A stretch of 64,000 nucleotides of DNA from Saxidomus purpurata (lineage: Eukaryota > Mollusca > Bivalvia > Venerida > Veneridae): assembly GCA_022818135.1 (NCBI GenBank), contig JAFMSR010000015.1, positions 22,723,206-22,787,205 on the forward strand, in the 5' to 3' direction. Below the pieces are notes generated by a model, which worked only from the letters and a program-made list of their open reading frames with translations, made no database searches and had not been told where the DNA came from. Both the position numbers and the translations under genes were made by a program. This document shows positions 11,640 to 24,748 of this stretch, in pieces; the stretch's first letter is position 1; each line of letters opens with the position of its first letter.

Positions 11640-11834
11640 CTTGGGTCTTTTCCATGTCACACCAGTCAATTTACCACTGGTATAAAACAAAGATTTGTCT
11701 TGGGCAGGAAACTCTGGGTCAACAAAATAATTGCCTTTTGCACTGCATTCTTTCTTCAGTTTGGCATAGTCTTGATTCTTGAATTTGACAATGTCTGTAC
11801 CGAAAATCCCCATGTTGAACACTGATGATTATTT
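11640..11834 (-). CDS. CAPN5: CAPN5-like calpain, coding exon 1 with start codon (gene overview)
   Basis: This exon holds the start of a calcium-dependent cysteine protease of the atypical CAPN5/CAPN6/TRA-3 class (protease core, beta-sandwich, C2 domain; no penta-EF-hand). The ATG at 11813-11811 is chosen because an in-frame TAA lies just upstream in the same exon, right after the acceptor CATTCGCAG (exon start 11834). A non-coding first exon must therefore lie further upstream; I could not place it. Residues 1-58 run from MGIFGTD through NYFVDPEFPAQDKSLFY to VTWKRPK, matching the CAPN5 N-terminus; the donor is GTAAAA. The whole model has 11 coding exons: 11813-11640, 11112-10778, 10114-9922, 6379-6186, 3643-3566, 241-61, 62440-62327, 61519-61317, 60970-60852, 60523-60384, 59826-59644. 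This gives 637 residues, with catalytic triad Cys84/His253/Asn285. The last five exons are misplaced in the printed order. Confidence 0.94.
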
Positions 11835-12948
11835 CTGCGAATGAAAAAAAGCAAAAACACATTATAGTTAGATTATATGCATCTCTCTGTGAATGCACTT
11901 TCATATTTATATATATTATGACAGGTCATAGCTCAAACTATAACAGGTCAAACTAAAGATATTTTCACAAAATTCAAGGACCAAAACAGCATTTGCATCG
12001 CCTTGTTGGGAGACAAATCACACAAAATCAGGCACATGTATTGCAGTCAGATCTTGTTTTCTGTAGCTGTTGCCGTAACAGTCACTGACTATGACTGCAC
12101 TTTGCATATGATTAATTGATTTGCTCAAACTTTAAACAGAAATTTGAAACAGTATCATTTATTCATTATGCCAGAGCCTACCTCTTTTTTTGTCATCCCA
12201 CCCACAAAAATAAAGGCATTGGCATAATTCTGTCCAAAAATTGTTTGTAACAGAATTGCCAAACACTATTGACAACTCAAAACAGACTACATGGTAAAAA
12301 TCTACTAAATATGACTCAGGCGACAGAGTTGTCATTATTTACACAAATTCTCGACTTTTTGAAGTTCTACCCCATTTTATTTTGCTCTCTCTTTTAGACC
12401 ATCCTGCATGACTGCTTGTCATTGAGTGGTTTGTAACTCATTAACTGGGCATCAGAACTACAAAGAGTAGTTTTTTGGATGACAAAAACACTGAAAAGGA
12501 TGTTATTTCCATTCTTACATAACAAAACATTACTAAAGGTGAATAAATGCAAAGCATTATTTTCTATGCGGATATACACACTTCATAATATTTTGAATAA
12601 TTCTAAAAGTTTACTGTTATTATCAACCTGTATAGATTTAAAATTGATCCTTGACAGTTTCACTGAAATAAAACCTAAACTAAAGTAGTCGTTACAAATA
12701 AAAGTGATTATATGGGTGGGATTAAATTTATTAATCTTGTCATACTCACTGAGTGACACACCTCTTATATTAAATACCTGCGCATGTCCTGTGAGAGCCG
12801 GTTCAAAAACATAACAAATAAAATTTGAATATATGGGTTGGGTTAGACGCCCGCACTTGCTCTGTGCGTACGTAAAATGTTTAGATCTGGGCATAGCATA
12901 CGGTTAGAGTGCTTACTTAGTTCTTTTGTTAGGGTCAGACCCTCATCG
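11835..12948. other. upstream region of the calpain coding start
   Basis: Should contain the intron before coding exon 1; a non-coding first exon may lie here or further up. I see no convincing exon, promoter or repeat in this AT-rich stretch. Confidence 0.3.
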
Positions 12949-13178
12949 GCGTTCCAGCTAGCGCAAAATAGAAGGGTGCAGCACCCTACCCCTATTCTTG
13001 TGCACCCTGCCTTTTTCTCTGGCCTCCTGCTATGCTTTTTTTGACAGGACCTTTGCAATTAAGTGTTGATGAGCTTATTTCTTTGATTTAATGACAAAAT
13101 ACACATCCAAGTTTTGCACATTTTTGTGCCCTTTTTCTAACAGCACCCTGCCTTTTTAAAATCCTAGCTGGAACACTG
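12949..13178. mobile_element. short MITE with GTTCCAGCTAG ends
   Basis: GCGTTCCAGCTAG at the left and CTAGCTGGAACACTG at the right form terminal inverted repeats about 230 bp apart. Flanks CCTCATCG and CCTCATGA agree in 6 of 8 bases, consistent with an old 8-bp duplication. The interior has GCACCCTGCCTTTTT copies. Confidence 0.6.
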
Positions 13179-13186
13179 CCTCATGA

Positions 13187-14296
13187 ATATTAAATGATTA
13201 CCTACGTTTACTTCTTTAAAATCGAGTAATATTACTATTGAAGCCTACAAAATAGCGGATCTCCCTTATCTATTTTTCTTTAATGTCAAAAACCTCTGGG
13301 GGATGTAAACATTTGGCGCAACATTAGTAGCCTCTACACCTGCAAGTTTGTGTCTGTTAATCTTTAAATCTGCACATGCACACTAAATGGAAGAATCTTG
13401 AACTAATTATTAACATATGTTTCCTTTCAAGTTCTAGTTGAGTTGACTGCAAAACCATTTTAACATTAACTTGTTTACAACATGTATTTTCAATCAAAAA
13501 AACAAATTTCACCTTTCATAAACAGAGTTACGGAGAGTTGTCCTATGAGTTTGTGTTTCTTATTTGATGACATCATAGTGAGGCGGCGCGAGGTCAAATC
13601 GTAATTCATTTTCCCAAAATGGTATCTATTGCTCACTGACCTCTCGGATGTTGCTAAACTTAATTGTTTTAATAAATACTTTTACAAAAACAAACATGGA
13701 AAATGAGAACCCGTCTTAAAGATTGTCTTGCTGGTTGAAATAGTCTTCATATTGGGGTTCAACACGGTGAATCTTGGGAGTATTCTAGATGTTCCCATAC
13801 TTAATTTTGTAGATCGGGGCCAGAGCCGGATAATAAATACCTAATCAAGGAAATCAGGACAAATATTTTGTAAATTAATACCGTAAAAAAAAACCACTAA
13901 GTATCAAAATAATTATATAGTTTCATTAATGAATAATTGAAAATTAATTGTTTGTTTTAATAAAAAACCCTTGAGTGACCCTGATGCTGAGCAAGCGCAT
14001 TCATCACCAGGTCATGTGACGAAAACTCCAGGTACTGGCTAAACAACTTTTGAATGAAAGATCCCCTGGATATTTCGTAATTTTGTGGTTACCTAGCCTA
14101 ATTAATTTGGCATTTCAGTGTGACCCCTTTCACAGATCTGATATTTTATAACTGTCACGCCTCTACGTCTAATTCTAATGTGCTCCATAATAAGCAGAAA
14201 GTGTAGTTTCAATATTAGGTACAACTGGCACATAATACACAATTTACCTATTGCTAAAAACAATTTTCTGGTCTAAAATGATGAATTAAATATTAC
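13187..14296. other. stretch with no recognised feature
   Basis: AT-rich single-copy-looking DNA between two inverted-repeat elements; no frame, exon or repeat recognised. The same holds for 5095-6185 and 7527-8156 (calpain introns) and 16836-17455. Confidence 0.4.
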
Positions 14297-14303
14297 TTTA
14301 AAT

Positions 14304-16828
14304 CAAGGTCTTTCAAATAGTATGGTCCGGAAACGAGAGTAGTACGATAAATAACTTGCCTCGGATCACGTGACAAACATCCGGGTACCCGCCATTTTGG
14401 AAAAAGAAAGAAATTATTGATACTTTATATCTACGTATATCTCGATATTTTACCAATCAATTTGACCAACAAAGTGATCCTTAATACAATATATGCATTC
14501 CCTTATCATTACATAATATTATATTTTACCGATGTTTCGTTTTAGGTGGATTTACGCATTGGAAAGTTGACCTCATACGAACGGGTTTTTTCACAAATGA
14601 CCAAAAGCCGAAAACCGACCTAATTTTAGCGCTTCTTTCCTACTTGCATGGTGTTCATGGGATTGATGTAACATCTTTTTCTCATAGATTTAAGTCTAAT
14701 GTGCGTCTGTTATGTCTTAGATTTTCGTATTTCACCCGTATTTTAATTTTCTGGGACGGTTAGATCCGTTCAAAATCTAAAAATGGCGTCAATGGTGATT
14801 TTTTTTCGCGATACGGTGATATTTTGTGCACAGGTTTTCACTATATATTTAGGGTCAAATGATGGAAAATTGCTAATTAAAATGTAAATTAAGAGTTATT
14901 TTTGAACGGATATGAATTAGATTTTCGTTTTTTTATGTTATAACATAATAACGTACAGTTTTGTAAGACCAGTATCGCGAGTCAAATTACCATCCCAAGA
15001 CCTAATAGCATGGACCGTGTTTAACTCGCGTTAAAGATAATAGTTAATTATATACAGAGGTTTTAATTTCACAGTTTTACAGAAAATTTCATCAGCTTTC
15101 CAATTATACAATTTTTTAAATTAAATGTGGTATTTAAATGACACAATGACGGGCACTTTTGCATACAACTACAGGGCTTCCACTAAGTTTCAAATTAAGG
15201 AAGTCCTGACTCCAAGGCAACTGGATTTGGAAGTCCCTGTGAAAATTTTATGGAGTCCTCAGTACGCGAACCTATTGGACAACGTGGGACATCATCATCG
15301 TTTCATCATCATCAATCATCATCATCATCAAATACCTTACTTAATGTTAAAAAAATGAAAATGAAGAACCTGTCTGCAAAAAACTTTTTATTTTGACCAA
15401 AGATCTGAATTATTCAGTGCATAAGATAACAAGTACTTAAAACATACATTTACCAAACAACATATTATACTTTTTATTGTAGTTTATTTACAGTGTTGTT
15501 CGGGCGTCAAAATGTTGAAAAAATCTTTAATTTATTTAAGACATGGCCAAAACTATTACAAAAACGTGTAAGTTTTCATAAATTAAAACGATTCAGAATC
15601 ATTTCTTGCAGATATTTGATACCTTATATGTGAAATAGTCAGCCGAATATCGCCGATTTTTCGTTTGTCACTTATTTTCGCGACCCCGATTTTTGTTATT
15701 TTTTCAATGAAAACGGTGTTCAAAAGATTTTAAAAAAATAATAATTGGCAAAAGAATAATGTCATTAACAAACTTGATAGATTTTGTTCTTTATTACATT
15801 TTTACACAGTAGATCTATATTTTATACATTTTCTAAAAAGTCCCCTTTTTTGGCAAAATGACTAAAAATTTCCCTCCCAAAGGGCCCCGCCTACTTTCCC
15901 CTCAGACTGAAAAAATTTTTTTTTAATAACATATCTTTTCAACCTTAAAGTTTTTGTTTTTTGGAAGCGAATTCTGTTCTTTCAAACTCCTCATTACGCT
16001 AACGTTTGTTAGATTCGGTCGGCGCCGAAACGACGAAATGAAACAAAGTACGACTACGTTGTACCATATCAGCAGACAAGCACAATATGACGATTGTTTC
16101 AAATCCATTTTACACCAAAACTTGCATTTACTCATTTACTTGAACACCTGCATTACCGACGAGACATTAAAATCAAGTTCTAAAATCGCCGATTCACAGT
16201 TTTGAAAGGACGTCAATAGAGTAGACAAAATTACCGCTAGATGTTTGGATCTTCAAACAACACCGTGCCATATTAATATTGTTTACGGCAATTGAAGTAA
16301 AATTATGCCGCCATTAGATGTTGTTAATTGGCCCTAATTATCGTATCATTTCAAAAAAAAGCGTGCGACACCTCGGGTAATTACGCTGACCAAACACGGC
16401 ATCTGTCAATCACAGCCCACGATAATTGCTGGGGGCGGAGTTTACGTCGTTCTAGAGCGAATCGAATACTGCCGATTGTGAACGAATAGCGTGACTAATC
16501 ACGCGTGGGCGGTCCCGAAATCGTGAAAATGTTCCATTTTTATTTTGTTTCGACGCTACGGGTCGGCGATTTTGTCGTCCTCGGAAATTTAAGGAAGTCA
16601 AGCGTACGCCGGGGGTCTTGTGTATTGGCGTACTGGTCCAATTTTATGGCGTATTTTACGGCCGGACGCCGCTTAACGGAAGCCCTGCAACTATCGGACA
16701 AATACCAGTTTACTCGCTCGGCGTGATAAATGCACGGCGTGATAAACGCTTCCAGGCGAGACAAGATTATCAGTACGATAAGACATTTACAGAGGGCGTT
16801 TCCGGACCATACTATTTGAAAGACCTTG
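14304..16828. mobile_element. 2.5-kb inverted-repeat element with 7-bp target duplication
   Basis: CAAGGTCTTTCAAATAGTAT and the following GGTCCGGAAACG at the left are repeated as the exact inverse at the right (to 16828). TTTAAAT flanks both ends (14297-14303, 16829-16835). The interior is more CpG-rich than the surroundings, especially 16200-16800. No long coding frame survives. A second inverted-repeat element lies inside. Superfamily not assigned. Confidence 0.75.
15172..16687. mobile_element. nested inverted-repeat element, CAGGGCTTCC ends
   Basis: Left CAGGGCTTCC and right GGAAGCCCTG are exact inverses, flanked by CAACTA on both sides (15166-15171, 16688-16693). The CAGGG terminus resembles hAT elements, though the visible duplication is 6 rather than 8 bp. 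It contains a CAT trinucleotide run at ~15288-15330. Entirely inside 14304-16828. Confidence 0.6.
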
Positions 16829-17455
16829 TTTAAATGAAAACCTATAAATTTATGAAAAATCTCACCACTTTGTAAAAATCTGAATGTTTAAACCTTAACA
16901 TTAAGTTTACACACAAGGCACGATATGCCGTTTATTTTCATATTACAACGATTGATGCAGGTGTGTAGTTAGGTAAATGTAACTTAGAATTGTGTACGCA
17001 TCATTTTAAAACTTTATCCCATCGTATTTAATCATAAATACATTTAAATATTGGATTTTATTGGGTTTATAAGTGCCCAACAGAATTTTGTTTGGGATGT
17101 GTTCCCAGCTATTGGCACTTCAAAGTGAGACGTAGAAGGCGGACAACTGTAAAATGTCAATCTGTAAAATTGGTTTGCCTTCGGAGTGGAAATAGTGAGA
17201 CTAGTGGTTACCATGCAAACCTAGTTACTAAATGAAGAATTTGAGGTATTTTTTCAAGTTTTTCACCACGATTGTAACAGTAACGCATTTTTTTGCCAAA
17301 TACTTTTGCTTCTATGTATTCAGGGAATACCTCTGGAGAAACTTGCATAAAATTCGGCCACATGCTGTACAAGTGCTTAGCAGTAAATATTAAAAAACAC
17401 GAACTTGTAGGTACACATTAACTTGTAGGATTCATATGTGCTAGACTGAAATATA

Positions 17456-18054
17456 GAGTGGGGGAACCTATGCTGGAGGTATTTTAAATGTATATCAGCT
17501 GTTCAGAAAGCAGAAAATCTTAACCATTTTGATTTGCCTCAGCGAAAGCATAATGCTATCCCTGCTAAATCGAAACAAGATGTTGATGTGCATCATCATG
17601 TGACTATGTCGTTCTGGGAGCTATTGACATGTTAAAACTTGAAATTTCACCACGAAGGGAACCAATTCTGGCGGTATGTGATATCTGACAGCCAACAGGT
17701 GGGAAACAGTTTTTAGGGGCTTAATATTAACTAACAAGAGATAACAGTTTCCATAGAATTATATAATTTTATACAAAAGAAATAAGTTTTATCAAAAATG
17801 CTAACTTTAACTGTGATTTTGATGTCTATATTAAGAATTTTTCTAGTGAAATGGATCAAGTAAAATTGTATCAGCTGCTTTGACGTCACAGAGCTGCACA
17901 CACAGTTATCACTACGTTTGCTGTAAAAGCATTTCATCGAGTGTCAATGCTGAATATACCCTAAAAAAAATTTCTTCATCTGTTTTTCTGTAAATAGCCA
18001 TTTTTTGGAGATACCACCAGCATTGGGATACCGCCAGCATAGGTTCCACCACTC
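17456..18054. mobile_element. TA-flanked MITE with 27-bp inverted ends
   Basis: GAGTGGGGGAACCTATGCTG at the left and its inverse at the right (GAGTGGTGGAACCTATGCTG on the other strand) agree in 25 of 27 positions, extending to GGTAT. TA flanks both sides, as for Tc1/mariner-type elements. No coding frame. Confidence 0.7.
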
Positions 18055-18380
18055 TAAGCAAAATTATGGAAAAAAACCCACTTGGTTTGGGTTAAAAGAG
18101 TAAAATATAAAAGCAGAACGAGTTAAAAGAAACTGCAATGCATCCATTAAAATAGCAATTAGTAGAATTATTTTGCAAATCTTACATTTATACCGTTCTT
18201 ACCGGCGAAAATGCAAGAAATTGAAATAAAAATAAAAATTTCGGACCCCACCTTGTGCATCGTAACAAACAGTCAATTGTTAAAATTACAATGATCACAT
18301 TAGACCAAAGAATTCTGAATATCGGGTATCAAGCAACTAAATGTTAAAGCGCAGGCCGCTTGCAGAAGATGGTCGAGTTA

Positions 18381-18700
18381 GATACGCGGTGGTCGAGCGG
18401 TTAACGCTCTGGACTACCAATTTGGAGGTCCCCGGTTCGAATCCCAACATTAGCACTGGAAATTTTAGAAACGTTTTTCAGTGTCTCCAATCCATCTAGA
18501 GATGAACTGGTTAGAAACCCAGAGTCTCACGTGTATCGTAGCTTTACACCGGGCATGTAAGCAAGAACCAAGGGGTCTATTCGTAAAAGAGCTAGAATCT
18601 GGTACCCGGGTTCCCCTGTATCTGTATCTGTCTCTCTACAGGTCGCACCGTATATACCTTGAAAAAGGATGGTTGACCATAAGCATCTAACAAACAAATG
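18381..18700 (+). mobile_element. tRNA-derived SINE-like sequence
   Basis: TGGTCGAGCGGTTAACGCTC resembles an A box and CCGGTTCGAATCCC is a near-perfect B box about 35 bases later. The tRNA stems do not close, so this is a SINE head, not a functional tRNA. The right boundary is approximate. Confidence 0.5.
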
Positions 18701-19457
18701 TTGAGTAGATACGGCCCCCGGTAAAAACTTCTATAAAACAAAGAGGAAGCTTTTACTTTTTTTATAAAAAAAGGAAGTGGCTGGTCTAGGTAACTGGGTT
18801 TGTATTATCATTATTACTATGAATCAATCACAGGCTGATTTGTCTTGTTTTTTCTACTACATTGTCATATCATATTTCTTTTTTTATTTTCAAAGTTTGA
18901 TGTGAAGACATTCAGTAGTAAATGGTTATTGAGTGACAAACTTTTAAAAAATGAAAACGTTATTAAGATATACAACACATGCACGAATTAAGCTATATGG
19001 AGTAAGTCCAGAACAGCCCACTTCCAGAACGGACCGGTACCAGAACGGCCCACTTCCGAAGGGTCCGGTTGATAACGGTCGACTTTTAAGTATTAATGTA
19101 TTATAGTAAAACCGATGAATTAATCATTAAAGGGAATTGTCGCTGGTCAAGGTTTTCGTGTAATTAGTGTTAATTAGCGTTTTAAGAAAGACCCAGTCCT
19201 AAATGGCTAACTTTTTCTTTTTAAAGTGAAAGTTGTCTTGATATAATGAGAGAAGTTTCAAGAGGATGGATTGCACAGTCATTGGTATTTTCTAGGAAGA
19301 AATAAACATTCTGCATGCCATGATATCAAATTGTTATACACAATACTAGCATTATGGACGAAATAGCAGACATGTCTGTAAAAAGAAAAATAATTAGGAA
19401 ATTATCGTTTTTCAAAGAAAATGCTCTGTACGTTTTAGGGATTTATAACACACTTTG

Positions 19458-19487
19458 ATAGAAAAAAAAAAAAAAAAAAAAAAAAAA
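19458..19487. repeat. poly(A) tract
   Basis: A run of about 30 A on the plus strand, close to the (AC)n microsatellite. It could be the tail of a retroposed sequence. Confidence 0.9.
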
Positions 19488-19489
19488 TA

Positions 19490-19566
19490 TCAAACAGGGA
19501 ATGCCACGTACCAAAAACGCAGCCTCCCCAAAACGAGCCCCACAGCACCCAGAAGTGCACACCACC

Positions 19567-19651
<85 letters not shown>

Positions 19652-20345
19652 CACACACACACAATCATGTACACACACACATATACACTACCAACACACA
19701 CTAGCATACAAAGCAAACACACGAGGACAAAACGAACAATTAAAGGAACACAATGGGGCACCGCCTTGGAACGGTCAGTGGCAAAAACACCACTGGGGAG
19801 CTTAAACCGGTTTATGGTGCGCACCTAACCTCACTCTTACCCCCACCATGTTCCAAAGTCACAGGACAGTGTAAATAAAAGTAATCCCTGCTAGGTGAAT
19901 CTCTAACACATGCAATGGAAACAAAAGGCATGGTATGTAAAACACAAAAATGCTCGTGTATAAATATATAAAAAGCAAACCTTGAGAACCAAAAAACGTA
20001 TGTACTCAATGCCTTTGCAGAAGGCAGAGCACCAAGAGAAACACCCTTAAGGGCCCGACGAAACAGGCCAGAGGACAGAAATCAAAACAGTTTCGTCCCA
20101 GTGGGATTTAAAAACTGCCCATCACAGAGTCCTCCCCCTCTTCCGTCAGACACAATCAAAGAGGGAAGCATAGCGTCCAACTGTAAACGGGTTGAACACC
20201 AAACATGCGGTGTGTCTCAAAACAGTTGGGTCGTAACCTCTTTTAACAAAACGTTTTATAATTTTAGCAAATACAGTTGGAAAATTGCCATGACCCAAAA
20301 TCTTACGAAGTTTGTAAACCACATCCCCATAAAAATCGGGTTTTG
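19490..20345. other. GC-richer unclassified stretch around the (AC)n tract
   Basis: Outside the AC run this stretch is clearly richer in G and C than its neighbours and has short frames on both strands without recognisable domains. Its composition and the nearby poly(A) suggest repeat-derived sequence, but I cannot name a family. Confidence 0.3.
19567..19679. repeat. (AC)n microsatellite
   Basis: Almost uninterrupted AC dinucleotides to ~19649, then interrupted copies to ~19685. The cysteine/valine and histidine/threonine frames across it are artefacts of the repeat. Confidence 0.95.
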
Positions 20346-20854
20346 AATAACGAATGTCTTATTCCGATTTAAGGCTATTATTTATAGATTTCTTAAAACA
20401 TTTCTAAATTGCGCTAAAGTGCTCTTTTTCGTTTCAGCATTTTTCCTATCTTTTTTAAACTATATTTTCGATGTAAATTAGCGACTGACTCTTGCTTTTG
20501 ACAATGTAATTATGTGTTAAGTGATTGTTATGTAATTTGATATATTCACTGTGATAGTCTCTTATAATTCAATATTGAATGGTCATGTACTAATATTTTA
20601 TTTGTCATGATTTTATTAAAATGTTGTAATATTGTACATGAATGAGACTTAAATAAAGAAACATATATGTATAACCATGACTTTTTGTACCAATGCAAAC
20701 GGATTTATAAGGTTTACTTGTAGAAGAATACTAATTTTTATGGTAAAAAATTAAATCAACCAATCCTAATTAATGTCACACATAATATTATGTATAAGTG
20801 CAAAATATAAAAAAAAAAATAAGGAAAATTATGGAAAGCCGGTTTGGACATGCC

Positions 20855-21063
20855 TTTTGCTAATTGCTATTTGCCAATTGTTTATTGATATTTGTCAATT
20901 GCTTATCTTCCAATTGCTTTTTGCCGACTGCTCATTGCTATTTCTTATTGCTAATTTGCCAATTGCTTATTGCTATTTGCAAATTGTTAATTGCTTTTTG
21001 CCAATTGTTTACTTGCGACTTGCCAAATGCTTATTGCTGTTTGCCATTTGCTTATAATATTTG
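20855..21063 (+). repeat. 21-bp minisatellite, left arm of an inverted pair
   Basis: Degenerate units of TTGCTAATTGCTATTTGCCAA (21 bp at its core; shown as one unit). Because 21 is a multiple of three, the frames stay open and read LIAICQL-like repeats; these are not genes. The reverse complement array is at 21357-21663. Confidence 0.8.
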
Positions 21064-21356
21064 CTATTTTATTGTTTAATTTAGTGTTTAAAAGTCGGCA
21101 TGATTTCAGTTCCATGAATGCAATCTCGACATTTATTCTCTGAGCAGCTATTTTTCTTGACTCAATTATTTCCTGTTCCGACAGCCTATTAAGAATGATA
21201 GAATGTTTGACTTGCGTTTGAAAACTCGAGAGACACGAATAACGCCCGACCCCCTGATATTACTTTTTCATATTTAAGAACGTATTTCATAGATAAGAAA
21301 AATAGAAACAGCTTAACTCTTGCTTGAAATAGGGCAAAAAAATGATGTTCAGCAAA

Positions 21357-21663
21357 TAGCATATAAACAATTAGCAAATAGCAATCGGCAAATAGCAATA
21401 CACAATTTTTAAATAGCAACAGGTAATTGGCAAATACCAAATGAGCAATAGGCAAATAGCAATTAGCTGTTGGCAAATAGTAAAAAGCAATGGACAAATA
21501 TAAATAAGCACTTGGCAAATAGCAATTAGCAGTTGACAAATAGGAAATAAACAATTGGTAAATATCAATTAGCAATTGGCAAATGGCAATAAGTAATAGC
21601 AATTAGCAATAAGCAAATGGCATAAAGCAATTGGCAAACAGCAATTAGCAATTAGCAATTGAC
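21357..21663 (-). repeat. 21-bp minisatellite, right arm of the inverted pair
   Basis: Units such as GGCAAATAGCAATTAGCA are the reverse complement of those in 20855-21063. About 290 bases of ordinary sequence separate the arms. Confidence 0.8.
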
Positions 21664-21714
21664 ATCCCAGCCGGCATTCCATACAAAATGATAAAGATTT
21701 TCACAAATTTGCTT

Positions 21715-22097
21715 AAATACCTGGTGTAACTGTCCTATATAAAAACCAAAACACAGGTACACAACTTCTCATCACAATAAACATTTGTGTGAAGTTTGTT
21801 GACAATGTTCATTAGTAAAGGAGCAGTGCGTGCCACAATCTTGTCATATAAAATGCCATCATTTTGACTAAGTCAAGAGCCATTACTCTGGTGTTCCTTG
21901 TCCAATATAATATTAAAAACCCATGTGCACGACGTCTCATCCCAATAAACATTTGTATGAAGTTTAGTGACTCTACGTCAGTGAATAAAGGAACAGTATG
22001 TGCCACGAGATTTTCGAGACATACGGACGGACGGACGGACAAGAGCAAATCTATAGCCATCCTCTCCTCAGTGTCACCGAGTCAAAAATAAATAAAG
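21715..22097 (+). mobile_element. truncated pearl-like element, two cores and (GACG)n tail
   Basis: Two imperfect cores share CAATAAACATTTGTNTGAAG and AAAGGAACAGT, spaced about 185 bp. They are followed by CATACGGACGGACGGACGGAC and then GTGTCACCGAGTCAAAAATAAA. The order of cores, GACG tract and A-rich end matches the other pearl-like elements. Confidence 0.55.
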
Positions 22098-22099
22098 TT

Positions 22100-24748
22100 T
22101 TAAAACTTATGAAATAAATCCAAACCCGCACACTTGAATACACCAAAGAAATGGTAACTGTTTTTAAAATCTACAAGCACATCCAGGATGCAATAAAACG
22201 ATGTACCAAAGATACGGCAGAAGAAACATCCAGTAAAAATAAGTATTCAGTCTTCGTGGCTTACTTAAGTATAGATCATGGTTGCTATGCATTACAATAA
22301 AGCTGATTTTCAATTTTGATTAAAGGCAATAATCTTGCTCAAGGTGAAACAAGTTGGCTGCTTTAAAAAAACATCCAAATGGGTGATGCTTAATGACTTA
22401 TGTGTACGCGACATGAAAATACAGCAAGATGAAGGAAATGACTTGTGTAGACGTCTATCGTGTATGTTTTATATCAATTACACATTGTTTCTCTCTGTAG
22501 CCTAATAATGCATTAGTCTGCAGTTGGGTATTTTTTGTAAAAATGATATGAAAAAAGTCTCCTAGATGAAGATGTGCAAAATATGACAATTTCATATAAT
22601 TCAAGGGCATTACTTATGATAAAGTATCATTGATTTATACTTCTACAAAAGTGAACAGTGCCAAAGTTGCATTGGTCCGTCTTATAATAAAAAATATGAA
22701 ACCGTATACCAGGTTCCGGTTCCACTCCGATTGACTAATATAGAGGAAATGTGTACTAGGAACTGTCCTTGTCAAACATATCTGTGAACTGTATTTTCAT
22801 TTAAGTCTGTCAATAAGAGATATGAAAGGTATTAAAGCGTCATGTTCTAAAGATTTGATGTATTTATTGATTCTATATTCTTTATGTACTCTTCAAGAGA
22901 GGAGGATAATAAAGTATATATGTAACTCCCTCTTATAAAGAGCCTTACACAATCGTCTGCAATTACGATCTAAAACACAATGCTTGCATAGACTGGTCTT
23001 TGAGGTCTTGTCAAGTTTACAAGGAGAGGAATAACACCGTCTGTCTGGACTATAAACAATCTAACCAAAAACTGATATTGTCCTTGACAAATGAACCTAC
23101 TTACTCGTTTTTTAAGCTTTGCAGCAACGAAATATGGCCATAGACCCAACACTTAACAGTCGCTTCATCAAGCAATCACTTTATTTATGCACCCTTGATG
23201 TTGACAACAGTACCCAGGTGAGCGATATAGGTCCATCATTGTCATCCTGATTGATAATTTGATGTGTTTTTCGAAATCACGTAACCTTTACATATTCTAA
23301 AAATAACTTCCTTTGCTACCAAAGTTGTCATTTTGAATAGCGCAGGTGTACATACATTCCATGACAATATTTTTACTAAGTTTTTACATATTTTCTTTTG
23401 GATATGTCGATGTCAGTTTTGGGACGAAATTCCTCTTCTCTGTCGACATTTTTAGTTAGCTCTGCAGTGTGTAAGTACTACTATGGATATTCTAGTCTCT
23501 TAACGAGGCAATTTAATATCAGATTTCTTTACTACATTTTGGTTCTAAACTGCAATATTGAGAAAATAATGATCGTCCACAAGAAGGTTTCATTTGCATT
23601 AAACTCGAACACTACATTTTGACCAATGCAAATTGGACGTAATTACTGCTGATTTTACGACTGTGTATATCCATGTCAATATCATACACAATGTTATCTC
23701 GGAATTACCTCATATATTTTGATTATCTTGGAATTATCTCAAACTAAGACAATTATTCATTGTTTCCCTCAATCTGAGTTGTTTTTATCTAAAATAAAAT
23801 TCGATCAAAACGCAAAAATTCACCCAAACAGTCTCATCACCAGTCAGTTAGTCGTTCATCCAAAAAAAGGGGCTACTAACGTAGAACTTGAACTACAAGT
23901 TTTACCGTGGTGGATTGAGACTGTCTCAATCAGTTTGAATGTGATGGCATATTGTATATATATCTTGTTAAATGTTTAGCAACAACGTTGAAAGTATGCC
24001 GCAAATAAACTTAGGTTGCTACAGATGAAGTACAGTCAAACTTCGTTTGGGACCGATTTGAGTTCAAGGGATCGATAGTTCCGAGCCGTCATGGATCTTG
24101 GAATTTATACAAAAAATATGAGCTAGCAATTCTAACTTTGTGTCCAGTTAAATTTTCAATGATATGCGGGTAATATTTATGTAAAGTGTTTAGGGACTAC
24201 TTTTTAATATATATGCTATCCAGACTTTATTCGTTGCCCCTGTAGGTCAGTGCACCAGCTTGAAGTCAGCTGGTAAGTTACGTAATTATCAGATGGATCT
24301 TCATACAGCGTATTACAATTTAACATACTCCAACTATACTCCAAAAGAAAAACAAGTCAAACAGATAATTTGCCGAGGATTTATTTAAACCCAGTCAATG
24401 TCCGTTGAATTACTCCGTTTGAAGTCTATATCGCACACCTGTAATGTATATAGAAATAAGTTTCACAAAACTAACTAAAATGTGCATATAATAATAAGAA
24501 ATGAATTATCAAGCTCTTATATATACGTGCTTCTTTCATGTTAAGATATTTGCATTAAGCAACTATGTCGTACTATATCATTTCGATTGTAATTAACTTC
24601 TGGATTATTCATAAATATACATCCGACAGCAGTACACCAAACGTGTTTAATTAATTCATTAAGGACACATGTACGTTATAGTAAAAGTAGATTACGGTAT
24701 ATTTCTCAACAATACATTCACCGAATACAGCATGTCAGAAGGCATTAA
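22100..24748. other. intergenic, nothing recognised
   Basis: No coding pattern or clear repeat. A short frame at 23398-23469 ends at a perfect GTAAGT donor but has no partner exon that I could find. Confidence 0.35.

Noticed and set aside
18386..18455. Possible functional tRNA
   Set aside because: A and B boxes are present, but the acceptor, anticodon and T stems do not pair; kept as a SINE head.
19435..19824. Frames of 60-129 codons on both strands
   Set aside because: Produced by the (AC)n microsatellite and poly(A) tract.
20773..21602. Hydrophobic LIAICQL-repeat 'proteins'
   Set aside because: Translation of a 21-bp minisatellite in two orientations; the frame stays open because 21 is divisible by three.
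23398..23622. Frame starting MDMSMSVLG with a GTAAGT donor at 23470
   Set aside because: Superficially like a signal-peptide exon, but the hydrophobic core is weak and no partner exon was found.
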